DNA from: Magnetovibrio sp. | GTDB taxonomy: Bacteria; Pseudomonadota; Alphaproteobacteria; Rhodospirillales; Magnetovibrionaceae | Assembly: GCA_026196495.1 (NCBI GenBank) | Contig: JAPHSY010000013.1 | Coordinates: forward strand, 41,560-105,559 | Length of the DNA stretch: 64,000 bases | Direction: 5' to 3' | In this document: piece by piece, positions 1-7,337 of the stretch | How the letters are laid out: each line of letters opens with the position of its first letter | Position numbering within the stretch: position 1 is the stretch's first letter | Program-made: the position numbers and the translations under genes | The notes under the pieces: generated by a model | Told to the model about the DNA's origin: nothing | Databases searched by the model: none | Seen by the model: the letters and a program-made list of their open reading frames with translations, nothing else

Positions 1-744
1 GCGCAGGCGTCCCACATCCCCCGCTTCGGGAAGGATATGTTTCAAAACGTGTTCGGCACGCATCAATGTAATGGTTTCGGCAGGGTTGGGGCCTGTGAGA
101 ATGCGAAACAGTTCACCGCGTACACGCTCACCCGATAATTCCGGTAAACGATAGGCCAACTTACGGCACGCCCGCACGGCCCTGCCTTGGGCGGGTGGTT
201 TGCCGTATTGGGCATGAAACCGAAAAAAACGCAGTAGGCGCAAGACGTCTTCGTTTATGCGTTGTTCAGGGTCTCCGACAAACTGGACCACTTTATTGCC
301 CAGGTCTTCCAATCCGTCATAAGGATCGTAGATATTACCGCCTTCATCACATGACATGGTGTTGATGGTGAAATCGCGCCGTGCGGCGTCTTGGGTCCAG
401 TCATCGGTAAACTCCACCCGGGCATGACGACCGAAATGTTCGACATCAACCCTGAGTGTGGTGATTTCATAATGATGATCGCCAACGATGGCGGTGATGG
501 TGCCGTGTTTCAGGCCTGTCGGAATGGCGCGGATGCCTGCGGCCTCTAAAATCTCGAGTACCTGCTCAGGCTCTTCTGGAGTGGCGATGTCGATATCTTT
601 TGCGGGTCGTTTTAGCACGGCATCACGCACGCAGCCGCCAATGAACCGGGCTTCGGCGTTGGCAGCGTGAAATGCGGCCATCACGGTCTGAGTTTCCGGC
701 ATCGTCATCCACGGTTGCGGGGTGATCAGTCCTGTGGGTTCCAC
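1..744 (-). CDS. cca: CCA tRNA nucleotidyltransferase / poly(A) polymerase family, 3' end cut by window edge
   Basis: Adds or repairs the 3' CCA end of tRNAs in the cytoplasm (class II nucleotidyltransferase fold). The N-terminal head domain is readable on the minus strand: a GGCVRDAVL motif followed by KDIDIAT, which carries the metal-binding Asp-x-Asp pair, then RRDFTINTM and the EDVLRLLRFFRF motif that starts the RNA-binding part. The reading frame runs off the left edge, so the C-terminal body is missing. The start is uncertain. GTG at 744 lies 13 bases after the stop of the DUF6111 gene and has a GGAAA ribosome site; ATG codons at 708 and 702 have weaker upstream sequence. It follows DUF1285, Nudix and DUF6111 genes, an arrangement common in alphaproteobacteria. 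Alternative: a poly(A) polymerase of the same family; alphaproteobacterial members are usually CCA enzymes. Confidence 0.9.
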   Translation of the reverse strand, partial: MEPTGLITPQPWMTMPETQTVMAAFHAANAEARFIGGCVRDAVLKRPAKDIDIATPEEPEQVLEILEAAGIRAIPTGLKHGTITAIVGDHHYEITTLRVDVEHFGRHARVEFTDDWTQDAARRDFTINTMSCDEGGNIYDPYDGLEDLGNKVVQFVGDPEQRINEDVLRLLRFFRFHAQYGKPPAQGRAVRACRKLAYRLPELSGERVRGELFRILTGPNPAETITLMRAEHVLKHILPEAGDVGRLR

Positions 745-757
745 GAGTTCGTTTCCG

Positions 758-1096
758 TTATTGATTGCGTGGGAGAAACTGTCCGGGAACGATTTTATCG
801 CCGTCCATATGCGGTGGTACATAAATGCTGTCTTCGGGGTTTTTCGGGCTCAACATCACGGACAAAACCAAAGCCACCATCATCAACCCAACACCCGCAA
901 AAACAAGACGTACCCACGGCATTTTAAGGTCGTAGTCGCCAACGTGGGTGTGATCGCCTTGTTCCACGTCTAGACCTTCGGCTTTGGCCTTGGCGCGGTT
1001 TGTCCGAACTTTATTGCGGACCCACAAAGTCCAGGCAATATAGATCAAAGTGGGTAAAGCCAGCGGCAACACATATGTGAAAATAATGCGAACCAT
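758..1096 (-). CDS. DUF6111 family small membrane protein
   Basis: A 112-residue protein of unknown function with two predicted membrane segments, near residues 4-25 (hydrophobic run after MVRIIFTYVLP) and 63-82. A charged cytoplasmic-looking loop lies between them and a conserved-looking YVPPHMDGDKIVPG tail follows. I take ATG 1096 rather than the upstream in-frame ATG at 1129 because TTAGGGGGAAAACTT before it supplies a strong ribosome site. It sits between the Nudix hydrolase and the CCA-adding enzyme on the same strand. The next start is only 13 bases beyond its stop, so the two are probably cotranscribed. The family assignment comes from overall layout and tail motif. No enzymatic residues are evident. 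Confidence 0.75.
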   Translation of the reverse strand: MVRIIFTYVLPLALPTLIYIAWTLWVRNKVRTNRAKAKAEGLDVEQGDHTHVGDYDLKMPWVRLVFAGVGLMMVALVLSVMLSPKNPEDSIYVPPHMDGDKIVPGQFLPRNQ

Positions 1097-1190
1097 AAGT
1101 TTTCCCCCTAAATCTTGAGACGTAACCACAATATTGAACCTAGGCTTATCAGGTTCTGTCCTACGCGTCTATGTGGCGTCAATGAGGTGA

Positions 1191-1832
1191 CTATACAGGC
1201 GCTTCACGCATTGTAGCATGGATAAGTGTTTGATAGAGATCCATCAACATGCCCGCCGTTGCCCCCCAGATGAAATAGTCGCGGTAAGGCATGGCGTAAA
1301 AGTACCGTCGCCCCCCTTCAAATTCGCGCTCATGGCGATGGTGGTTATCAGGGTTCATTAAAAAAGAAAGTGGAACCTCGAACACTTCGGCGACTTCGTG
1401 TGGATCAGGCGCCAGTTCAAAACTTGGGTTGATCATAGCAACCACAGGTGTAACTTCAAATCCGGTGCGGGTGATGTAGGTATCTAAACGACCAATAACG
1501 TCTATATGTTCCGGCCCGATACCAACTTCTTCTTCAGTTTCGCGCAGGGCCGTCGCAGTTGAATCTAGATCCGCGTCTTCGACATGACCGCCGGGAAAGC
1601 TGACTTGACCGGGATGGTGTTCCAAGTGATCTGTGCGCCGGGTTAACAATACGGTTAGCCCCTGTGGGCGTTCCACCAATCCCACCAACACCGCAGCGGG
1701 ACGCAAAGGCTTGTCAGGGCGATAACCCGGGTTGAGGTCATGATCGCCGCGTTCATTCGTATGGTTGGAAGAAAGGCGCTGGATAATCCAGTCCCGATCC
1801 AGTGTCATTGCCAAAGCTGAGGCTCCATCCAT
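1191..1832 (-). CDS. Nudix hydrolase, CoA pyrophosphatase type
   Basis: Hydrolyses the pyrophosphate bond of coenzyme A or related nucleotide derivatives, by family membership (NudL / Nudt7-like). The Nudix box GX5EX7REUXEEXGU is visible at about residues 82-104: GGHVEDADLD, then ALRETEEEVGI. Just before it is the family-specific LLTRRTDHLEHHPGQVSFPGG segment that separates CoA pyrophosphatases from other Nudix enzymes. Length 213 residues is normal. The start ATG shares one base with the TAA of the upstream DUF1285 gene (TAATG), so translation is coupled. No signal peptide or membrane segment is seen. Substrate assignment rests on the motif before the Nudix box and on synteny. Confidence 0.9.
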   Translation of the reverse strand: MDGASALAMTLDRDWIIQRLSSNHTNERGDHDLNPGYRPDKPLRPAAVLVGLVERPQGLTVLLTRRTDHLEHHPGQVSFPGGHVEDADLDSTATALRETEEEVGIGPEHIDVIGRLDTYITRTGFEVTPVVAMINPSFELAPDPHEVAEVFEVPLSFLMNPDNHHRHEREFEGGRRYFYAMPYRDYFIWGATAGMLMDLYQTLIHATMREAPV

Positions 1833-2416
1833 TAGGCATCATGTTCGCGCATGGATCCCAGTGGAAAAAAAGAGCCGGAACTCCACACGCCGAAAATCTG
1901 CTCGTCATCTAAATCCATTTCTGCACCGTGATCGACCAGTTCATAGTACACAGACCGTTCCAGGCGCGCCTCGATATTGCCAGGCAAAATGACGTAGGGA
2001 GTTGTCTCCCCAGTCGCCGGGCTTGGTTGCATCAAGATAGGTGCATCTTCTGACACTGTGACCATTTTGTCTACGTTGGTGCAAAAGCTGATGACCATGT
2101 CTTCGCCTTCGCCGTGAGTGAACATTTCTGTGATCAATAAAGGACTGTCTTCGACTTCAATGCGGCCCATTTCGGTGGGTGATATCAGCCAATAGCTATA
2201 GTCATCGGCTCGCACCAAGATGGATGCAAATAAACAGACCATTTCTTTGCGATTGATCGGCGTGCCGTTGTAGTACCACGTACCCGCACGATCGATACGA
2301 ATGTCCAGTTCTCCACAATAGTTTCGCCCCTCTAAAGGAACGGGAAGCTCAAGCATTGGTTCGCTTGTTGTTGCGATGGTTGGAAATTCGCCTTCGTTAA
2401 GTGCACTTCTGCCCAT
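1832..2416 (-). CDS. DUF1285 domain-containing protein
   Basis: A 194-residue soluble protein of the DUF1285 family. The sequence shows the typical order: CGELDIRIDRAGTWYYNG near residues 34-52, INRKEMVCLFASIL, then DDYSYWLISPTE and the long beta-rich C-terminal half. The biochemical role is unknown to me. The gene is the first of the minus-strand run DUF1285, CoA pyrophosphatase, DUF6111, CCA transferase; its stop overlaps the Nudix start by one base. A possible link to RNA or nucleotide metabolism is inference from neighbours only. Confidence 0.85.
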   Translation of the reverse strand: MGRSALNEGEFPTIATTSEPMLELPVPLEGRNYCGELDIRIDRAGTWYYNGTPINRKEMVCLFASILVRADDYSYWLISPTEMGRIEVEDSPLLITEMFTHGEGEDMVISFCTNVDKMVTVSEDAPILMQPSPATGETTPYVILPGNIEARLERSVYYELVDHGAEMDLDDEQIFGVWSSGSFFPLGSMREHDA

Positions 2417-2533
2417 TTTATTTTCTGTCGCCCCTAATCTGACTTCGGTCCCCTGGTAAACCTACCCACAGTCACAGATATAGGGATGATAGGGACAGGT
2501 TGAAAAGGAAAAATACACAACAAGGTGTGAAAA

Positions 2534-3457
2534 TTATGTTCTTGAAATTTGAGGGGGGGCTTCCCAATCAGGAGTGTGGCTTAGCCATTCTACGAGGAAA
2601 TCGACAAAGGCACGGACTTTTGGAGATAGATTGCGGCTGGATGGATACAATGCATAAACGTTCAAGGGATCAGTGTAATAATCTTCTAGAGCAGGTTCCA
2701 ACAGTCCTTTACGAATGGCTTGGTTCATAATGAAGGCTGGACCATGAAAAATTCCCACTCCCTGTACTGCCGCAGAGCGGATCACTACATCGTTATTGGT
2801 GGTGAAGTTCCCACTGATTTTAACATTGAAGGGTTTGCCACCGTCTTGGAAAGTCCATTCCCCGGGTGTTGAAAGATAGGAATAGATGATTGCTTGATGA
2901 TCAACCAGGTCATTGGGGTGTTTGGGCTTGCCATGTTTTTTCCAATAGATGGGGGATGCACATAATATCATGTTCACCGGAGCAAGCCGACGCGCAATAA
3001 GGGTGGAATCTTTTAAGGTTGAAATGCGAATTGCCGCATCAAAGCCTTCATCCACCAAGTTGACCAAGCGGTCTGAAAATTCAATGTCGAGATGAACATG
3101 GGGGTAGCGTTCAACAAAACTGGCCAAGGCATCACACAGATGCATGGCACCAAAGGTATGAGGGGCACTGACGCGCAAACGCCCCCGGGGCTCAGCTCCC
3201 AACGGAGACACGGCATCTTCGGCATCTTCTAAGTCTTCGAGAATGCGCCGAGCACGTTCAACATAAACCCGACCCTCGTCGGTAAGGTTAAGCTTGCGGG
3301 TGGTGCGGTGAAGCAAGCGTACTCCCAAATGGTCTTCCAGCGCGGCCACTTGTTTGGAAAGCGTGGCTTTGGACGCCCCAAGGGTACGTGCTGCTTGGGA
3401 AAAGCTGCCTTTGTCCACGGTGGTGACAAAGGCACGCATGGCATTCAGTGTGTCCAT
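2534..3457 (-). CDS. LysR family transcriptional regulator
   Basis: Typical 307-residue LysR-type regulator. The N-terminal winged helix-turn-helix covers about residues 1-60 (MRAFVTTVDKGSFSQAARTL, then SKATLSKQVAALEDHLGVRL), and a periplasmic-binding-protein-like effector domain covers about 90-295. It is divergent from the pirin gene with only 111 bases between the starts. A 21-base perfect palindrome lies 5 bases upstream of its ATG. It is likely autoregulated and a regulator of the pirin gene. The inducer cannot be read from sequence. The closest well-known LysR/pirin pairs are proteobacterial regulators of the AaeR/DhcR-like group with quercetinase-like pirins. Confidence 0.93.
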   Translation of the reverse strand: MDTLNAMRAFVTTVDKGSFSQAARTLGASKATLSKQVAALEDHLGVRLLHRTTRKLNLTDEGRVYVERARRILEDLEDAEDAVSPLGAEPRGRLRVSAPHTFGAMHLCDALASFVERYPHVHLDIEFSDRLVNLVDEGFDAAIRISTLKDSTLIARRLAPVNMILCASPIYWKKHGKPKHPNDLVDHQAIIYSYLSTPGEWTFQDGGKPFNVKISGNFTTNNDVVIRSAAVQGVGIFHGPAFIMNQAIRKGLLEPALEDYYTDPLNVYALYPSSRNLSPKVRAFVDFLVEWLSHTPDWEAPPQISRT

Positions 3458-3462
3458 CGTAT

Positions 3463-3483
3463 CTGTTTCCTATTTTGAAACAG
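3463..3483. promoter_or_regulatory. Perfect palindrome, probable LysR operator
   Basis: CTGTTTC, a 7-base spacer, then GAAACAG: 7-base perfect arms matching the T-N11-A pattern of LysR sites. It lies immediately upstream of the LysR start and in the LysR-pirin divergent promoter region. Binding by this LysR protein is inferred from position. Confidence 0.55.
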
Positions 3484-3568
3484 TATTGTTCATTTAGGTC
3501 TAATTGTCTACCTGATGTGATGGGCGTAAATTTAGTCTCAAGAGAAAATATCAGTTGAGGATTGCGCT

Positions 3569-4276
3569 ATGATTACCGTTTCTGCGTTTCAAGACTTTGG
3601 ACATCAAGACCATGGCTGGTTGAAAGCTTGCCATCATTTCAGTTTTGCCGATTACTACGACCCTGATCGGATGGGGTTTGGGCCGCTTAGGGTGTGGAAT
3701 GATGATCATATTAAGGCAGGTACCGGCTTTCCTTTGCACCCACATAAAGACATGGAAATCGTGACTTACATTCGCAAAGGTGCGATCAGTCATGAGGATA
3801 ATCTGGGCAACACGGGGCGCACCGTAGCCGGGCAAGTTCAGGTCATGAGTGCGGGTACGGGCATTCGTCATGCTGAATACAATCTGGAAGATGAGGATTT
3901 GGATTTATTTCAGATATGGGTCCATCCCGATCAACCGGGACATCAACCCCGGTGGGATCAGCGTGGGTTTGACCGTGAACATGCCAGCCACGGTTTTGTG
4001 ACCTTGGTATCAGGCCGTGGCGGGGTTGAACACGATGGCGTGTTGTTCATTCATGCCGATGCCGAATTTAAAGCAGCGATTATGGAATCGGGTGAAGAAA
4101 CCCAAATTGAATTGGAACCCGGGCGTTTGGCTTATTTGGTACCCGCCCGCGGCTCTGTCGAGGTGAATGGTGAAGTGGTTCCTGAGCGGGGCTCTGCCGC
4201 CATCAGTGCGGAAACCGTGCTCAACATTAAAGCGCTGGAAGAAGCTGAGGTGGCGGTGTTCGACTTGCCACAATAA
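3569..4276 (+). CDS. Pirin family bicupin protein
   Basis: A 235-residue pirin-like bicupin of the YhhW type. The N-terminal cupin carries the expected metal ligands: HPHKDMEIVTY near residues 57-67 gives two His and one Glu, and GTGIRHAEYN near 99 gives the last His. The C-terminal cupin is more divergent. Known members include quercetin 2,3-dioxygenase activity and redox-sensing regulators; which applies here is not visible. It is transcribed divergently from a LysR regulator and closed by a strong terminator 20 bases after its stop, so it is a single-gene unit. GAGG upstream of the ATG serves as ribosome site. Confidence 0.9.
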   Translation: MITVSAFQDFGHQDHGWLKACHHFSFADYYDPDRMGFGPLRVWNDDHIKAGTGFPLHPHKDMEIVTYIRKGAISHEDNLGNTGRTVAGQVQVMSAGTGIRHAEYNLEDEDLDLFQIWVHPDQPGHQPRWDQRGFDREHASHGFVTLVSGRGGVEHDGVLFIHADAEFKAAIMESGEETQIELEPGRLAYLVPARGSVEVNGEVVPERGSAAISAETVLNIKALEEAEVAVFDLPQ

Positions 4277-4295
4277 ATATAGAAATACTCACAAC

Positions 4296-4336
4296 AACCC
4301 AGGTTGGATTTGCTATGCTCTGATCCAACCTGGGTT
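4296..4336 (+). terminator. Rho-independent terminator after pirin gene
   Basis: Perfect 14-base stem AACCCAGGTTGGAT / ATCCAACCTGGGTT with a 13-base loop, followed by TATTCTTT. It ends pirin transcription ahead of the OsmC gene. Confidence 0.8.
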
Positions 4337-4359
4337 TATTCTTTAAAGGTATATCAAGC

Positions 4360-4779
4360 ATGAAAGCAGAAGTGAAATGGTTGGGGAAGCGTGCGTTTGA
4401 AGGCACGGCAGACAGCGGCCACAGCGTAATCATGGACAGCTCCCCCGATTTTGGGGGTGAAGACCGTGGTATCCGACCAATGGAAATGCTGATGGTGGGC
4501 ATGGGGGGCTGTACGTCTATCGATGTCATGAACATTTTGGAAAAATCCCGTCAAGACGTGACGGATTGTATTGCTGAAATCACAGCAGAGCGTGCCAGTA
4601 CCGAACCAAAGGTTTTTGTGAAGATGCATGTGCATTTTAAAGTGTCTGGTCGTGGACTTGAATCCAAACGGGTGGAACGTGCCATTGAATTGTCAGCGGA
4701 AAAATATTGCTCAGCTTCCATTATGTTGGGCAAAACAGCGGAGATTACCCATGACTTCGAACTTATCGAAGTGGACTAA
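4360..4779 (+). CDS. OsmC family protein
   Basis: A 139-residue protein of the OsmC/Ohr superfamily, mostly thiol peroxidases that act on organic hydroperoxides. The fold markers are visible: RPMEMLMVGMGGCTSIDVMNIL in the middle, with the first conserved Cys in GGCTS near residue 50, and a second Cys in AEKYCSASIMLG near 118, the resolving position. This matches the YhfA-like subgroup rather than classical Ohr. The start ATG follows TTTAAAGG at a short distance. The downstream lipoprotein gene begins 29 bases inside its 3' end, so the two are cotranscribed. Confidence 0.88.
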   Translation: MKAEVKWLGKRAFEGTADSGHSVIMDSSPDFGGEDRGIRPMEMLMVGMGGCTSIDVMNILEKSRQDVTDCIAEITAERASTEPKVFVKMHVHFKVSGRGLESKRVERAIELSAEKYCSASIMLGKTAEITHDFELIEVD

Positions 4780-5455
4780 GGCATCTGTTATTTCAACTAT
4801 AATGTTGGGTGTGGTTGGCTGCACATCTAAGGGCCCCACTTCCAATCCTTTTGAGCGCAAGTTTACGTGGTTGTCCTATATTCAAGGCAGCGATTTCAGT
4901 GAAACCTGTTCACCAACCCACCCCAATCAGTATCGTTTGGTTTATAACGGCGTCTATACGGAACAACTGCGAACGTATGACCTGAGTGATAGCGGCTATT
5001 TAGATGTGCAAGTGATCGGACCTGCCAATCTGAGCGGATTGGAGGTTTCATCTTTTTCCGATTTGCTTAATCCGTGGCGGGGGAAGTCTGCAAATCGATT
5101 GCTAACACAGGATCAGGTGGACTTGTTGGTAGAGAGCTTAAAAAAAGACGGTGCCTTTGGCCCCCCTGCAGAAGGATTAGAACTATCTTCTAAGGGATTC
5201 TTTTGGACAATTGCGGCATGTCATGGTGGTGCATATCATTTCACCGCGTTGAGCTGGCCGTCACCCGCGTGGGATGAGGCTCAGTTCGATGATGTTATAT
5301 TTGCGCTGGACCCATCTGCTGTGGCCGTCAATCCACCACGTAAAACCGTTACCCGCCAAGATATGACGGCGGGTGTGGGTGAAGCCAAACCCGTTGAATT
5401 TCACGCCAAGGTGGGAAAGCGGGGGCTTGCAGGCTTTTTCAGTTTTCCCCGTTAG
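4751..5455 (+). CDS. Putative lipoprotein of unknown function
   Basis: A 234-residue protein with an N-terminal Lys-containing segment, a hydrophobic stretch and a lipobox MLGVVGC with Cys near residue 23, so it should be lipidated and cross the inner membrane. I start it at ATG 4751, inside the end of the OsmC gene: the frame is open further upstream but the signal peptide begins here. The mature part has no motif I recognise. It has several scattered Cys (ETCSPTHPNQY, IAACHGGAYHF), a WPSPAWDEAQFDD region and a Pro/Lys-rich C-terminus. The 29-base overlap with the OsmC gene suggests translational coupling, though a functional link is not shown. Confidence 0.72.
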   Translation: MTSNLSKWTKASVISTIMLGVVGCTSKGPTSNPFERKFTWLSYIQGSDFSETCSPTHPNQYRLVYNGVYTEQLRTYDLSDSGYLDVQVIGPANLSGLEVSSFSDLLNPWRGKSANRLLTQDQVDLLVESLKKDGAFGPPAEGLELSSKGFFWTIAACHGGAYHFTALSWPSPAWDEAQFDDVIFALDPSAVAVNPPRKTVTRQDMTAGVGEAKPVEFHAKVGKRGLAGFFSFPR

Positions 5456-5546
5456 GACTTTGGGGGGGACAACAGTGATTGCAGTCGTCGATGGGCGGCC
5501 CTAAACTAGTGATAGAGAAGTCAACTTTTGTGACAGGTGAAATTTC

Positions 5547-5921
5547 ATGCCCTACGTGATGCGAAATGCAGAAGGCCATATCATCGCGGTTTTGAGCGAA
5601 GAAGTAGAAGGCAGCGAATTTGTTGCCGCCAATGACCGCCAACTGAGCTTCTTTTTATCTCAAGAAAGCCCGGAAAAAGTTGCCCAGAAAGAATTGATGG
5701 AATCAGATTTGGGCCTGATTCGTGTATTCGAGGATTTGATCAACGTCCTGATTGAAAAAGGCGTGATCATGTTTAATGACTTGCCAGAACCAGCACAAAA
5801 TAAATTGCTGGCACGTAGCGGCTTGCGTCAAGAATTCTCCTACGTGGATGAATTGTTCAATCCTGGTGATGAAGAAGAGTTCTTGCCGCCCCCTGATGAT
5901 GATGGTGAAGGGTTTCTTTAA
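5547..5921 (+). CDS. Small conserved acidic protein (often mislabelled tryptophan synthase beta-like)
   Basis: A 124-residue soluble acidic protein. It begins with MPYVMRNAEGHIIAV, has a central segment SDLGLIRVFEDLINVLIEKG followed by FNDLPEPAQNKLLARSG, and ends in an acidic Pro/Asp/Glu tail. Proteins of this layout occur in many proteobacteria and are sometimes annotated as tryptophan synthase subunit beta-like, but no PLP-binding features are present and that name should not be taken as function. It stands alone between the lipoprotein and the diguanylate cyclase. The 173 bases after it hold no gene or clear signal. Confidence 0.7.
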   Translation: MPYVMRNAEGHIIAVLSEEVEGSEFVAANDRQLSFFLSQESPEKVAQKELMESDLGLIRVFEDLINVLIEKGVIMFNDLPEPAQNKLLARSGLRQEFSYVDELFNPGDEEEFLPPPDDDGEGFL

Positions 5922-6094
5922 TCATCATAACAATGTGTTATATTGGCAAATGTAGCCACTACAAGCAATAGGCGCAGGTCTGAAAATACCTTTAAGTTCA
6001 ATGCATAAGTCTAATCAGACAAAATAATATCCCTGTTGACTTTGTGGTTATAATGTCTGCATTATCACGCCTCGCATAATTTTATCCAGTAGAC

Positions 6095-7285
6095 GTGATT
6101 GTAGAATCGATGCCTTTTTCCCGCTTTATCAAAGAACTTAACGTTTCCTGGGATCAGGCCCATCACCTGCTGATCGCAACCCCCCATTCACCATACCTGC
6201 GCCGCCACAGGGTGAGCTATATCATTGGTCGTGTACAACTGGTGTCGTTCCTGTTTGCGATCTTTATTCCGCTCTGGTCCGTTGTTGATTACTTCGTTTT
6301 TCCTTGGCCACAATGGGCGATGCTGACTGGCATGCGTGTTGTGTCTGCTTTGGTGTTTGTTTTGCTGGCGTGGCCTTGGAAAATTGAACCCACGGGCCGC
6401 AATGCTTTTGGCATGATGGTGGTGATGCTGTTGGGCCCACCGGCGTTTTATTTGGCAACATTGCCCATGTTTAATGAGGTGGAACTATCCACCATGGGCC
6501 AGGTTGTTACCCAACTTTATGCGTTATTGCCATTTATCGTGTTGGCCGGGTTGAGTGTCTTTCCTTTGACCGTAGTGGAAACGGTTCTGTTTGGTGTTCC
6601 GTTTTTGGTCCTGACGGCTTACGGAGCTTCGCTGTCGGATAGTTTCTCGTGGGACACTTATATTGGAACACTATGGTTGGCGTTGTTGATTTTGGCGGTG
6701 TCACTATTCGCCGGGATTTCTCAGCTGCGTTATATGATCACACTGGTGTCGCAATCCAGCCTTGATCCCCTGACCGGCACCTACACACGCCGCAGTGGTT
6801 CGGAAATCATCGATATGCAGTATCGTGTTTCCATTCGTCAGCAGGCGGCGTTCACGATTGTCTTCTTTGACTTGGATCACTTTAAATCCATCAATGATAC
6901 CTATGGTCATGATGAAGGTGACAAGACCTTGATCATGTTTACTGAAAACCTGCAAAGCTTGTTGCGTGGTTCCGATGTGATTGTGCGTTGGGGCGGTGAA
7001 GAGTTTTTGGCTGTATTGCCCAACACGGATCTTGATGGTGCACGTCTGGTGATTAAGCGCATCACTGACCAGTGGTTGGGGGATCGTCCTGATGGACACA
7101 AACTAACGGCCAGCATTGGTGTGTCAGAACGCAAGTCTGATGGTCTCGATGATTGGCCTGACTTGGTGGAATTGGCGGACAAGCGTATGTACGAATCCAA
7201 AAAAACGGGCCGTGCGCGGGCCCTAATGCCAGGCAATGAGGTTATCGCCGATGAAAATGTAAAATTGCCACCATCCGGTCGCTGA
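6095..7285 (+). CDS. Membrane-bound diguanylate cyclase (GGDEF)
   Basis: A 396-residue inner-membrane enzyme that makes cyclic di-GMP from GTP. Residues about 45-215 contain six hydrophobic segments forming a membrane sensor module. A GGDEF domain follows from about 225 to 385: DPLTGTYTRRSG, FFDLDHFKSINDTYGHDEGD with the metal Asp, and the active-site loop RWGGEEFLAVLP. An RGSD tetrapeptide lies five residues before GGEEF and fits the RxxD inhibitory I-site, so product feedback is expected. The start is GTG 6095 or ATG 6110; neither has a good ribosome site. It ends at a terminator shared with the convergent glycine cleavage operon. The signal sensed is unknown. Confidence 0.93.
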   Translation: MIVESMPFSRFIKELNVSWDQAHHLLIATPHSPYLRRHRVSYIIGRVQLVSFLFAIFIPLWSVVDYFVFPWPQWAMLTGMRVVSALVFVLLAWPWKIEPTGRNAFGMMVVMLLGPPAFYLATLPMFNEVELSTMGQVVTQLYALLPFIVLAGLSVFPLTVVETVLFGVPFLVLTAYGASLSDSFSWDTYIGTLWLALLILAVSLFAGISQLRYMITLVSQSSLDPLTGTYTRRSGSEIIDMQYRVSIRQQAAFTIVFFDLDHFKSINDTYGHDEGDKTLIMFTENLQSLLRGSDVIVRWGGEEFLAVLPNTDLDGARLVIKRITDQWLGDRPDGHKLTASIGVSERKSDGLDDWPDLVELADKRMYESKKTGRARALMPGNEVIADENVKLPPSGR

Positions 7286-7300
7286 TCAATTATCTAAATA

Positions 7301-7333
7301 AAAAAGCGGAGGCTGATTAGGCCCCCGCTTTTT
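7301..7333. terminator. Bidirectional terminator between diguanylate cyclase and gcvPB
   Basis: Stem AAAAAGCGGaGGC / GCCcCCGCTTTTT with one mismatch and a 7-base loop. A-tracts on one side and T-tracts on the other let it work for both convergent transcripts. Confidence 0.82.
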
Positions 7334-7337
7334 TTCT

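Noticed and set aside
4628..4750. Upstream extension of the lipoprotein frame into the OsmC gene
   Set aside because: The signal peptide and lipobox begin at ATG 4751; the extension is the OsmC gene read in another frame.
5547..5921. Name tryptophan synthase beta-like for the small acidic protein
   Set aside because: No PLP-binding lysine motif or other beta-subunit feature is present; the name is an annotation habit.
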